The notes beneath the pieces were generated by a model. The model ran no database searches. It was given only the letters and a program-made list of their open reading frames with translations, and was not told the DNA's origin. A program made the translations under genes and the position numbers. Of a DNA stretch of 41,563 bases, positions 1-8,178 are shown in pieces. Positions within the stretch are counted from its first letter, which is position 1, and each line of letters begins with the position of its first letter. This DNA is from a virus, in IMG/VR virus record IMGVR_UViG_3300019458_000058, positions 1 through 41,563 of that record; one strand, given 5' to 3'.

Positions 1-97
1 CCTGTTTGACCGCCGCCTCAACAGCCAATTTTAGGCTTTCCGTTTCCATGGAAAATAAAATGATTCCCGTCCATCTAGATTTAATTTCAAATTTCAT
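1..97 (-). CDS. N-terminal part of small phage protein, cut by window edge
   Basis: This is a partial gene: ATG at 97-95 overlaps the TGA of the upstream methyltransferase (ATGA), and the frame is open to base 1. The visible 32 residues begin MKFEIKSRWTG and include KLAVEAAVK. They resemble the N-termini that often precede pentapeptide repeats in phage proteins (recognition from memory; no repeat is present in the visible part). The run of ten G just upstream serves as its ribosome binding site, about 7 nt before the start. If the window is circular, the frame continues into the fragment at 41433-41563, giving a 75-residue protein without pentapeptide repeats. Function unknown. Confidence 0.7.
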   Translation of the reverse strand, partial: MKFEIKSRWTGIILFSMETESLKLAVEAAVKQ

Positions 98-1443
98 AGG
101 TTTACCCCCCCCCCGCCTTTAAATCTCATCTCTCGCTTCTCACTTATCGCCACCATTTCCCGCAAATGCTTTGATGCAGTTTCATAACTAAGCAGACCCC
201 TTTTGCTTATATAAGAATAATGCTGATACTTGGTTCTGCGCAGCCCCTTGTCTAAATTATCCAGATATCCATCAAGTCGTTGAATTTTAATTTCTCTAAA
301 CCTTTGCTGCCGACTCATCAGGGGGTCTTGATAATATGGCAAGCCATGTTTATGGCATAAATCTTTAAACTTTGCTGGCCAGCCAAGGCGGCGGCTTATT
401 TTTGCTTTTTTCAATAATGCAAAGTCGATACGGCCTTCTCTAGATGCGATTCGTTTTAATTCATTTAAAATATCTGATTCTGTAGCCTTTGATGGTGGGC
501 AAAGACCCAGCTCCCTAACCATTCTTGTGAAGCCCCTAATTCTTCCTTTTGGGACGCCAAGATCCTTGCATGTTGGTGTGCGATGGTTATCGTTATAGAA
601 TTTCTGTATTAATGCCTTGTAGTGATTATTCTTGGTTTCTATCAATCCTCGCCTGTGAAGGGCTTGCATTACACCATAAGTCCCCTTTGCTCGAACCTCT
701 TTGATGTTTGCGCATTTACCATCCATAAACCATAAATGTGGCGATATTTTGACTGCGCCGCTACAGCGCCGGTTTTTTGATTTATATGAATTAACGGTAA
801 ACCATCCCGTATACATAAATGCTTTACCAGATCGATATTTCAGCCAACTCGGCGAGCTACAATTTACGCGATATTTTCTTTTGCAGTTAATCATGTGGGC
901 ATTAAAGCATCTGGCGCGAAAAAGGCCTTGGTTATTATTTAAGTCTGGTGTTTGGCCATATGTCGCGCAAGCATCGATGTAGTTTTTTATGTTGGCATAT
1001 TTATCGGATAAACTCTCTCTTGACCCGTATAGATTTACCACGCACTTGCCACCTGGACGGATTATCCTCCGATCAAATATCATTTCTAAATCAAAGCGAA
1101 CGACGCTACTGAGATTAGAGAAATAATCAATGTAAATAACATCGAACTTTTTTTCTGTTGTTGCCAAGAATTCAGACGTCTTCATGTTCAAAATAGTAAC
1201 GCCTTTTTTGGATCGGTATCGACCGGCAATCCGATTGTAAATAAGGCTATCCTCTTCAAGGCACACGATTTCATCAACTGCTTTATAGGTATCGAAAAAC
1301 TCTATGTCCCACCCTTGTTCGCCCGGGAGGCACAGTATGTTTAAATTTTTTCTATATCTGCTTAGATTGCCAATCGCCCGCCCTAAGACAAGTGTTTGCA
1401 ATTTTCGCTTGTGTATATTTATTATTTCTCCTGTCTCGGCCAT
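94..1443 (-). CDS. Putative SAM-dependent methyltransferase with C-terminal DNA-binding-like repeats
   Basis: 449 residues. The ATG at 1443 is chosen over an upstream in-frame Met because GGGGAG lies 5 nt before it. The N-terminal 140 residues look like a class I methyltransferase fold: glycine loop LCLPGEQG at 37-44, an acidic residue ending the next strand (E64), DVIYIDYFSN at about 101-110 and RPGGKCVVNLYG at about 129-140. A Cys/basic segment follows. Two segments at roughly 275-315 (with NDNHRTPTCKDLG) and 325-365 resemble homing-endonuclease-associated repeats, which are DNA-binding modules. It is probably a DNA methyltransferase or base-modifying enzyme, but no DPPY/PCQ-type catalytic motif is evident, so the substrate is open. 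The gene ends in a ten-G tract encoding Gly-Gly-Gly-Gly before VNL. Confidence 0.62.
   Translation of the reverse strand: MAETGEIINIHKRKLQTLVLGRAIGNLSRYRKNLNILCLPGEQGWDIEFFDTYKAVDEIVCLEEDSLIYNRIAGRYRSKKGVTILNMKTSEFLATTEKKFDVIYIDYFSNLSSVVRFDLEMIFDRRIIRPGGKCVVNLYGSRESLSDKYANIKNYIDACATYGQTPDLNNNQGLFRARCFNAHMINCKRKYRVNCSSPSWLKYRSGKAFMYTGWFTVNSYKSKNRRCSGAVKISPHLWFMDGKCANIKEVRAKGTYGVMQALHRRGLIETKNNHYKALIQKFYNDNHRTPTCKDLGVPKGRIRGFTRMVRELGLCPPSKATESDILNELKRIASREGRIDFALLKKAKISRRLGWPAKFKDLCHKHGLPYYQDPLMSRQQRFREIKIQRLDGYLDNLDKGLRRTKYQHYSYISKRGLLSYETASKHLREMVAISEKREMRFKGGGGVNL
105..114 (-). repeat. Homopolymeric tract, ten G on the coding strand
   Basis: Ten consecutive C on the plus strand (G on the coding strand) lie in the last codons of the methyltransferase gene and double as the ribosome binding site of the next gene. 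Nine G would end the protein at a TAA directly after the tract. Eleven G would bypass both stops and join the methyltransferase in frame to the following MKFEIK protein. Confidence 0.9.
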
Positions 1444-1444
1444 T

Positions 1445-1543
1445 TTATCTCCCCACCACACACTGAAACAACCCGCCCACCAAAAACCCACAGATCAAAA
1501 CAAACGTCACGAATGCCCAGATCCAGTCTTCGAGGGAGATCAT
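1445..1543 (-). CDS. Small single-span membrane protein
   Basis: 32 residues, MISLEDWIWAF to CVVGR. The ATG at 1543 overlaps the TGA of the XRE regulator (ATGA), and the TAA ends one base before the methyltransferase ATG, so it fills the gap between two genes exactly. After a short acidic N-terminus, most of the chain (about residues 7-30) is one hydrophobic helix with Trp, Gly and Cys. It has no ribosome binding site of its own, so translational coupling to the regulator is likely. Function unknown; small phage membrane peptides of this kind are often holin-like, anti-host or exclusion factors, but nothing here decides. Confidence 0.6.
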   Translation of the reverse strand: MISLEDWIWAFVTFVLICGFLVGGLFQCVVGR

Positions 1544-1779
1544 CTCAGCTTCTCCATCAGCGCGCTGATGACCTCTTGCCTGTAGATTTCTTTAATTATT
1601 TTTACCTTAACGCCAACGGCTTGAGACAATTGTTTTAGGATGTGCCTTGGCGGTCTGGATTTGCCTCTTTCCCAATTGCTGACGAATTGTCCTGACGTGT
1701 AGCCAAGGCGTTTGGCCAACTCATATTGGGTTAGGCCGGATTTTTCCCTGGCCTCGTGCAAGATTTTTGCAAGTGACAT
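1540..1779 (-). CDS. XRE-family (Cro/C1-type) transcriptional regulator
   Basis: 79 residues. Residues 1-60 are a classic lambda-repressor-like helix-turn-helix: LAKILHEAREKSGLTQYELA, then GYTSGQFVSNWERGKSRPP, where the QFVSNWERG recognition helix and the trailing proline loop are characteristic. A short basic tail follows. A GGGGG site lies about 6 nt before the ATG. It has no second domain, so it is Cro-sized rather than a cleavable CI repressor. It is the second gene of the minus-strand operon starting at 2525 and is probably an early-gene regulator; its operator is not identified. Confidence 0.88.
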   Translation of the reverse strand: MSLAKILHEAREKSGLTQYELAKRLGYTSGQFVSNWERGKSRPPRHILKQLSQAVGVKVKIIKEIYRQEVISALMEKLR

Positions 1780-1808
1780 TAAACCCCCGTTAAATAGTAT
1801 TCTTTTGT

Positions 1809-2525
1809 TTATTTGATATAGTTTAGGTAATCAACTTCTTTTGCAAATAAATAAGATGTGTCGATGGCATAAACATCTTGGCAATGGCGCGACCATTTTT
1901 CGATCAATTTGGGCCAGGGGGTTATTTTATAGGCGAGCACTGAGATGGGGGTGGGGAGGTGTTTATAGCTCATAAGGGTTGAGAGCATGTGGTTTCTGGT
2001 GACTTGATCTTTGCGGCCAAGGCGCCAGTGGATGGCTGAGATTAGGGTTTCGAGGTCGCAAAAGCAGAGGAAAAAGAAGCGAGTGAATGAAAATTTTTCA
2101 GCCCAGATTCTAGCCCAAAGCCCCCAGACTTCGGGTCCAGTAAAGTCCGGGGTTTTTCGTCTAGGTCTTGGGCCGTTGCTGAATTTGTTCCAGGCGAAAA
2201 GGAAGCCCTTGGATCGATGTTGCCCCCAAAACCAATGGCTACACGCAAAGGCTTCATTGCTTTCGGGGTTATTCAAAACGGCACATAAAACAGGGATAAA
2301 TTGGTCTCTGGAGAAGCGCTCTGGCAGTCCCCACCAATAATTTGCATTCGGGTGACGCAGTGGGGTTACCCCTTGATAATAAGACCATTTCCTTGTGAAG
2401 TTTTTGGTGAGGCAGGCGATGGTGAAGAACTCGGCCGCCGAGTCGCCGGCATCTTTGAAGCGGTTGACGGGCAGGCCGTAAGGCCCGTCTATATATATAG
2501 GATCAATTTGAAACTCCTCGCCCAT
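1809..2525 (-). CDS. Conserved-looking phage protein of unknown function, 238 aa
   Basis: The start at 2525 (MGEEFQIDPIYIDGPYG) is preferred to an in-frame Met ten codons upstream because AAGGGG precedes it by 4 nt. The protein is rich in Trp, Phe and Arg. Visible landmarks are NANYWWGLPERFSRDQFIPV, TPDFTGPEVWGLWARIWA and a hydrophobic stretch SFTRFFFLCFCDLETLISAI that may enter a membrane. I recall proteins with a similar SRDQ...P and P(D/E)xxGPExW pattern in other phages, without a known role. It is the first gene of the leftward operon and is divergent from the terminase operon, only 33 bp away, so promoters for the two must overlap or lie inside the coding regions. Confidence 0.7.
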   Translation of the reverse strand: MGEEFQIDPIYIDGPYGLPVNRFKDAGDSAAEFFTIACLTKNFTRKWSYYQGVTPLRHPNANYWWGLPERFSRDQFIPVLCAVLNNPESNEAFACSHWFWGQHRSKGFLFAWNKFSNGPRPRRKTPDFTGPEVWGLWARIWAEKFSFTRFFFLCFCDLETLISAIHWRLGRKDQVTRNHMLSTLMSYKHLPTPISVLAYKITPWPKLIEKWSRHCQDVYAIDTSYLFAKEVDYLNYIK

Positions 2526-2558
2526 AAGACCCCTTAGAAAAATCAAATTTGCCAAGAC

Positions 2559-3242
2559 ATGACCGACAATGCAATATCATTTGTAGATTTTACATGTTAT
2601 CGGGGGGATTATATTTCGAATCAAACGGCTTTAGTCGAGCGAGAGGATGATAGCGGCATTCAGATCATCATAATGTTGCGCGGAGCACTTCTTAGGGCCG
2701 TTGAGAGTGCTTCTCAAGAGTTTTTACACTTCACGGAATATGACCTTCAAGAGGCGATTAAACCGACCGATATAGATTGGGCTTTGAGACACAGGCTTTG
2801 GAGCCTGATCGCTAAATATCCCTCTGGCGAAATCGACAAAATAGAGGGGCCGATGGTCTATAATCAGATCTGTTGCGCGGCCCATTTTTATAATCGATTT
2901 CTAAAGGACCCGAGAAAAGTCGCTTGGTTTTTGCATCCGATCGAGGATGAGAAAAAGTATAATGCCGCATCTTTTCATTTTCTGGCCGTCAAGCTGCAAA
3001 ACTACATTCTGACCCAGCCGATCACCGCCGACAATTTGGGTGAATTTGTACGGCTTGCCAAATTCCTATCCGACCGAGCCTTTGGTCCGGTCATCCATAA
3101 ACTCGAAACCAAGAATTTGAATGTCAACGCCGAGGTCAAGTCCGAAAAGCCCCAGGACCGCGAAGGGCTTTTGGCCAAGATCAAAGAGCTTGAGGCTTCT
3201 TTAGAAAAGCAGACAAAAGAGATCGATGTCACGCCAGAGTAG
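2559..3242 (+). CDS. Putative terminase small subunit
   Basis: 227 residues, directly upstream of and overlapping the large terminase by 17 bp, where the small subunit (DNA recognition, packaging initiation) is expected. The sequence RFLKDPRKVAWFLHPIEDEK, followed by an all-helical segment and a conserved-looking HKLETKNLNVNAE near residue 185, resembles other phage small terminase-like proteins. The last 35 residues form a charged probable coiled coil. No helix-turn-helix is obvious at the N-terminus, so assignment rests mainly on context. The only ATG in frame lacks a clear Shine-Dalgarno; an in-frame TAG at 2535 rules out a longer start. Confidence 0.6.
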   Translation: MTDNAISFVDFTCYRGDYISNQTALVEREDDSGIQIIIMLRGALLRAVESASQEFLHFTEYDLQEAIKPTDIDWALRHRLWSLIAKYPSGEIDKIEGPMVYNQICCAAHFYNRFLKDPRKVAWFLHPIEDEKKYNAASFHFLAVKLQNYILTQPITADNLGEFVRLAKFLSDRAFGPVIHKLETKNLNVNAEVKSEKPQDREGLLAKIKELEASLEKQTKEIDVTPE

Positions 3243-4767
3243 TGAGGAGCGGCTTTTAAAAGAAAAGCTTAGGCTTTTAGAAAAGCGCGTGGCTCTTGAG
3301 AAGGGATTGCCGCATCTTTATGGATTTCCATGGTATAAGTGGGCTCGGCAAATTTTTGAGTCAACAAATAAGGAAATTTTCCTAACGTCCGCTAACCAGA
3401 TAGGAAAAAGCACGACCGCAATCAGAAAAAACATTCACTGGGCCACGGAAAAAGAATTGTGGAAAAAACTTTGGCCTGATTTATTCGAGGACCAGATTCC
3501 AAATCTTTTCTGGTATTTTTATCCAACTTTTCCAACTGCGACCACGGAGTTTGAGAAAAAGTGGATACCTCTTTTTTTACCTAGAAATAATTATGTGCGT
3601 GATCCCGTTTACGGTTGGGATGATGACTATGACAAAGGCGAGATCAGGGCCATTCATTTTAAATCAGGTGTGAGCATTCAATTTAAGACCTACGAGATGA
3701 AGCTTAAGAACATTCAAAGTGCATCGGTCTATATGGTTACCGCAGATGAGGAAATGCCGGTGCATTATTTGCCAGAGATCAAATCAAGGCTAAATTCCAC
3801 GGGCGGATATTTCTTAAATTGCTTTACCGCAACGATTGGTCAGCTTTATTGGGCGCAAACCATGGAGCCGACCTCAAAGCTTGATGAAAAGCATCCAAAT
3901 GCTTTAAAAATTCAAATCTCGCTTTATGATTCACAATATTATGAGGATGGCTCGCCATCGCCTTGGACTGCTGAGAAAATCGCAGCGGCCAGGGCCAATT
4001 GCCCGACTGAGGCCGAGGTGCAAAGGCGAATTTACGGAAAATTCGTCAAAGCGCACGGGCTTATGTATGAGTCTTTCAGCGCTGAGCACAATATGTCTGA
4101 TGCTCATCCGTTGCCGGCGAGTTGGTTTATTTATGCAGCAGTTGATCCTGGAAGCGGTGGGCAGAGTGGCCATCCGGCGGCAATTTTATTTCTAGCGGTG
4201 AGTCCTGACTACAAGCAGGGGAGAGTTTTTCGAGGCTGGCGAGGGGACGGGATATCAACGGCGGCGCCGGATATTTTGCAGAAGTATCAGGAGCTAAAAA
4301 AGGGTCTTATCATCACTCAACAGATTTACGATTGGGCAGCGAAGGATTTCTTCACCGTTGCTTCTCGAATTGGTGAGGGGTTTGCGCCAGCCGATAAGAA
4401 AAGAGAGACAGGTGTCGGGCTTGTGAACTCGTTATTTAAAAACCGCATGCTTAAGATTCAGCGCGGTGACCCTGAATTAGAAAAGCTTGTGCAAGAGCTT
4501 TCAACATTGGCCGTTGATCGGGATAAGCGCTCTTGTGCTGATGATCTGGTGGACTGCCTAAGGTATTGCGCTGCGGCAATCCCATGGGATTTTTCTGATA
4601 TTCACGGGACCATTGATATTGGGGATGATCTGGCAAAAGAGCGAGCGCCTAAAAAAGAGTTGACCGAGACTGAGAGGCGTCGAGAATGGTTTGAGGGAAA
4701 AGGTCTAGATGAGCAGACTGAGGTCGATGCGGAGTTTGCTTTTTGGAATGAAAACCTAGAAAGTTAA
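3226..4767 (+). CDS. terL: Terminase large subunit (ATPase and nuclease)
   Basis: 513 residues; the packaging motor. The ATPase domain has Walker A NQIGKST (about 57-63) and Walker B VTADEE (about 172-176, with D174 and E175/E176). The RNase H-like nuclease domain has AVDPGSGG with D307, a second acidic stretch YDWAAKDF, and DDLVDCLR with D439/D440/D443 as the third metal-binding region. A GAGATCG site precedes the ATG inside the end of the small-subunit-like gene. Length is normal for phage large terminases. The C-terminal 60 residues are highly charged, which may serve portal binding. Confidence 0.95.
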   Translation: MSRQSSEERLLKEKLRLLEKRVALEKGLPHLYGFPWYKWARQIFESTNKEIFLTSANQIGKSTTAIRKNIHWATEKELWKKLWPDLFEDQIPNLFWYFYPTFPTATTEFEKKWIPLFLPRNNYVRDPVYGWDDDYDKGEIRAIHFKSGVSIQFKTYEMKLKNIQSASVYMVTADEEMPVHYLPEIKSRLNSTGGYFLNCFTATIGQLYWAQTMEPTSKLDEKHPNALKIQISLYDSQYYEDGSPSPWTAEKIAAARANCPTEAEVQRRIYGKFVKAHGLMYESFSAEHNMSDAHPLPASWFIYAAVDPGSGGQSGHPAAILFLAVSPDYKQGRVFRGWRGDGISTAAPDILQKYQELKKGLIITQQIYDWAAKDFFTVASRIGEGFAPADKKRETGVGLVNSLFKNRMLKIQRGDPELEKLVQELSTLAVDRDKRSCADDLVDCLRYCAAAIPWDFSDIHGTIDIGDDLAKERAPKKELTETERRREWFEGKGLDEQTEVDAEFAFWNENLES

Positions 4768-4772
4768 AGTTG

Positions 4773-5078
4773 ATGTTCATCAGTACAGATGAATTATTAG
4801 AACTTATTAAAGCTTGTAAAGCCGCTCGCGCGACCAATTTGAAAATTGGCGATGTCGAGATAAGGTTTGCCGACCGTGAAAGGCGGCAGACTAAAGAAAA
4901 GGTGCGTGAAATCCCAATTCCCACGGCTAAAGAACTTTCAAGCGCAGAGGACGATGCGAGGATCAAGAATAATCTTGAACTCGTAGATGACGACGTGGCC
5001 ACGATGCACGTCGAGGACCCCTCTGAGTTTGAGAGACTTATTGTCGAGAGGGAATTAAAGGACCGTGCCCAAGCATAA
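4773..5078 (+). CDS. Small phage protein between terminase and portal, unknown function
   Basis: 101 residues, starting at the second codon of an overlapping TTG-ATG pair (MFISTDELLELI). The N-terminal 35 residues look like a short folded unit (ELIKACKAARATNLKIGDVE, then IRFADRE), followed by a charged helical tail. The gene starts 6 nt after the TerL stop and overlaps the portal start by 14 bp, so it belongs to the packaging operon. Small proteins at this position occur in other podovirus-like genomes. No role can be assigned. Confidence 0.75.
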   Translation: MFISTDELLELIKACKAARATNLKIGDVEIRFADRERRQTKEKVREIPIPTAKELSSAEDDARIKNNLELVDDDVATMHVEDPSEFERLIVERELKDRAQA

Positions 5079-7155
5079 AATTGATGATCTAAACCGAATT
5101 TATTCGGATGGTGAGCAGTGCGATCAGGATGTGTATGCGGAAATGCGTTCAAACGTCCTATTGGCGGCGGGCGAACATTATAACCGAAAACGCTCTGGAT
5201 GGTGGGACCGGATACGCGAATCAAGAGACATCTCAAATGAGCAAAAGCTAAGGCTTACTAAAAATCACATCCATAAAATCTCAAAGACCTACATCAACAA
5301 CATTGTCTCGCAATCCCCTGGCGTTATCCCCACACCCAATAACCCCAAAGAGCTGCAAGATCAAAAGGCCGCTGAGCTTAACCGATCAGTCTGGGAATTC
5401 GCCAAAGTTCAGCATCAGTTAAAAATTAAAACTCAAAGTGAGGCCAAGGATTACATTGAAATTGGCGAGGTCGCCTGCAAAATATTTTGGGACCCAAATG
5501 CTGGTAGATTTCTTGGCTATGAGCAAGAGCTTGACGAGGAAGGCTCACCGCTTGTCGATGAAAACGGCGAGCCTTTGCAGTCAGATAGAGCGGTGTTTAC
5601 GGGTGATCTCGTTTTTGAGCGTATATATGGTTTTAATTTAATCCGTGCCGCTGAAGCCAAGACAATGTCTGAGTCACCGTGGCTTTGCAACAGAAAGATG
5701 ATTCATCTTGATGATCTTAAGAAAATCGTCGGCGATGACCCGGAGAAGCAAAAGCATATCGTATCATCTCGCGATGAAACTTATTTTGTTTTTGATTCAT
5801 CAAGAAATTCCTATAACAAGGCCGATAATCAAGCTCTTTGGCGAGAGTTTTTCTTTAGGCCATGTTTGCTTTATCCAAACGGATATTTCTATATCGCTCT
5901 TAAAGACGCTATTTTATTTGAAGGGGAGCTTCCATTTGGCGTTTTCCCGATTGTCTATGAGGGCTTTGATGAGATCGCAACAACTCCTCGCCACCGAAGT
6001 ATCATCAAGCAATTAAGGCCCTATCAGGTTGAGATTAACAGATCAAGCTCCAAGATTGCCGAGCATCAGGTCACTTTGGGTGATGACAAGATCATTTTGC
6101 AAAACGGATCTAAGATGACCTCTGGTCCGCATGCGCCTGGGATTAGAACCCTGATGGTCACGGGGCAGCAGCCAACGGTTTTAGAGGGTCGCACTGGGTC
6201 TCAATACCTTGATTACGTAAATTCGCAAATTGCTGAGATGTATCAGGTCGCAAACGTGGCCGAGGACTCTCAGGAAAAAGAAGGTGGAGATCCTTTCGTT
6301 AATCTTTATAAGGCCGTGAAGGATAAAAAGAAGTTTTCTATTTATGCAGAGAAATTTGAAAATTATCAGATCAACAAGTGCAAGACATACCTTGAGCTTG
6401 CCAAGAACTACTTTGACGCCAATATGCTCATTCCGGCCATTGGGCGCAGTGAATATATCAATATTGAAGAGTTTAAGCGGGCTGAGCCATTATCCTATCA
6501 GATCAAGATTGAGCCAAACTCCGATGATACGACATCGCTTATGGGAAGGCATTTATCATTAAATTGGATTTTGCAATATGTTGGTCAAAACCTTCAGCGC
6601 GACGACATTGGAAAGCTTATTCGTCAGATGCCTTTTGCCAATCATGAGGAGTCATTCTCTGATCTTACGATTGATTACGACATGGCGACAAACATCATCT
6701 TGGCTCTTGATCGAGGTGATGTGCCGACACCGTCAAAGCAGGACAATGATCAATATATTTTAAAAAGGCTATCGAGCCGTCAAAAGCAAACTGACTACGC
6801 ACTTCTTAACCCACAGATTCGCGCCAACTATGACCAGATGATTGAGTATTATGAACAAATCTCGGCCGATAAGGCCGCGCAAATAAAAGCTGCGCAAAGT
6901 GATTTCATCCCGTCATCAGGCGCAATGATTAAAGTTGATTATTACATCCCAGATCCGAACAACAAAACAAGATCTATTCGAGCAACATTACCAGCGGAGT
7001 CCATTGATTGGCTGATCAAGCGCCTTGAGGAGCAGGGTTCGGCTCAGCAACAATTGGCTGGACAAACAACCTCGGTCCAAGCTGACATAGCAAGACTATT
7101 AATGAACGGGCAGCAAATGATGCCGTCCGGATTACCACAAGGGGGACTGCAATGA
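5065..7155 (+). CDS. Portal protein
   Basis: 696 residues, the size of podoviral (P22-like) portals, which form the dodecameric DNA channel at the capsid vertex. GTG start at 5065 with AAAGGA just upstream. The N-terminal region (KNHIHKISKTYINNIVSQSP) and the following IEIGEVACKIFWDP segment match the portal stem/wing pattern, and the position between terminase and scaffold is typical. The C-terminal 40 residues are rich in Gln, Gly and Met. A TGA/ATGA overlap joins it to the scaffold gene. Confidence 0.9.
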   Translation: MPKHKIDDLNRIYSDGEQCDQDVYAEMRSNVLLAAGEHYNRKRSGWWDRIRESRDISNEQKLRLTKNHIHKISKTYINNIVSQSPGVIPTPNNPKELQDQKAAELNRSVWEFAKVQHQLKIKTQSEAKDYIEIGEVACKIFWDPNAGRFLGYEQELDEEGSPLVDENGEPLQSDRAVFTGDLVFERIYGFNLIRAAEAKTMSESPWLCNRKMIHLDDLKKIVGDDPEKQKHIVSSRDETYFVFDSSRNSYNKADNQALWREFFFRPCLLYPNGYFYIALKDAILFEGELPFGVFPIVYEGFDEIATTPRHRSIIKQLRPYQVEINRSSSKIAEHQVTLGDDKIILQNGSKMTSGPHAPGIRTLMVTGQQPTVLEGRTGSQYLDYVNSQIAEMYQVANVAEDSQEKEGGDPFVNLYKAVKDKKKFSIYAEKFENYQINKCKTYLELAKNYFDANMLIPAIGRSEYINIEEFKRAEPLSYQIKIEPNSDDTTSLMGRHLSLNWILQYVGQNLQRDDIGKLIRQMPFANHEESFSDLTIDYDMATNIILALDRGDVPTPSKQDNDQYILKRLSSRQKQTDYALLNPQIRANYDQMIEYYEQISADKAAQIKAAQSDFIPSSGAMIKVDYYIPDPNNKTRSIRATLPAESIDWLIKRLEEQGSAQQQLAGQTTSVQADIARLLMNGQQMMPSGLPQGGLQ

Positions 7156-8156
7156 CGACAAGCAATTCGTCAGACCTCGCAGTGACTGCGACTGAGGGCG
7201 CCGCAAGCGCTCCAGAAAGTGTCACACAAACATCCACAGAAACAGCAGTGGGAGCAGAAAAAACAGGCCTAGAAAGCCTAAAAGCACAATCTCAAGAGGG
7301 GAAAACTCCAGCGCCAACTCCTCAGGCTGATGTGCCTCAATCATATCAGCCAAACTGGAAATATAAAGTTTTCGGTAAGGAAAAGGAGCTTGAGGAGTTT
7401 TGGCGGCCACTGGTTAAGGACCAGGACTCTGAGAAAAAGGTGAAGGAAGTTTTCACCAGGGCGATGGCGTTTGATGATTTGAAGTCAAAGCACGACATGT
7501 CCCAAGGTGAATTCCAGCAGCTTTTGACTGATTATCAGTCACTTGATCGTGACGTTAAGAAAGTCATGCAGTTTAGAAATAGTCGTGACTTTGACAATTT
7601 CTTTAAGGCCTTGAGGATAAGTGATCAGGAGGTTTACGAGTACGCCTTGAATAAGCTTAAGCTTTCAGAGGCATCTCCTGAGGAGCGCCAGCGAGCTGAG
7701 CAGCAAGCGATTGATCGAAGTCGTTCATATGAATTAGAAAACGAGAAATCTAACATAGAGCAACAATTCCAAGATCAGGCAGTCCAGGTCAGGACTATGC
7801 AGCTTGATCTTGCTTTGTCTCGGCCCGATGTCCAGCGCAGCGCAAGTGCGTGGGACGAGAGGGTTGGTCAAGTTGGGGCATTCCGCAACCTCGTAATTGG
7901 GGAAGCGCAGAATGCTTATTTCTCAACCGGAAAAGACATCTCGGCAGAAGAGGCCACGCAAATGGTCCTTCAAAAGTTTGGGAAGTTCTTGGAGGAGTCG
8001 CAAGCTCCAGTCCAGGCACCTCAGACAGTCCAGGTGGGTACAAAGCCGGTCATCCCAACGGTTCAGGGCAGAGGGACCTCGCCTATAAAGAAGGCCCCAA
8101 AATCAATTGATGACTTAAAAGCCATGGCTAGAGAAGCCCAGGCCCAGGGTCGTTAA
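7152..8156 (+). CDS. Putative capsid scaffolding protein
   Basis: 334 residues between portal and coat. The low-complexity N-terminus (first 65 residues rich in Ala, Thr, Ser, Gln and Pro) is followed by a charged helical central part (EFQQLLTDYQSLDRDVKKVM; ASPEERQRAEQQAIDRSRS). The C-terminus is basic and helical (SIDDLKAMAREAQAQGR), as in scaffolds that bind coat protein through a C-terminal helix. No protease signature is visible. The start overlaps the portal stop (ATGA). Assignment is from composition and position. Confidence 0.75.
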   Translation: MTTSNSSDLAVTATEGAASAPESVTQTSTETAVGAEKTGLESLKAQSQEGKTPAPTPQADVPQSYQPNWKYKVFGKEKELEEFWRPLVKDQDSEKKVKEVFTRAMAFDDLKSKHDMSQGEFQQLLTDYQSLDRDVKKVMQFRNSRDFDNFFKALRISDQEVYEYALNKLKLSEASPEERQRAEQQAIDRSRSYELENEKSNIEQQFQDQAVQVRTMQLDLALSRPDVQRSASAWDERVGQVGAFRNLVIGEAQNAYFSTGKDISAEEATQMVLQKFGKFLEESQAPVQAPQTVQVGTKPVIPTVQGRGTSPIKKAPKSIDDLKAMAREAQAQGR

Positions 8157-8178
8157 TTTTTAAGTGAGGATTTGAAAA

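Noticed and set aside
1-97. Pentapeptide-repeat protein
   Set aside because: Only the N-terminus resembles those that precede such repeats; no A(N/D)LXX repeats are visible, and the frame joined across the ends has none.
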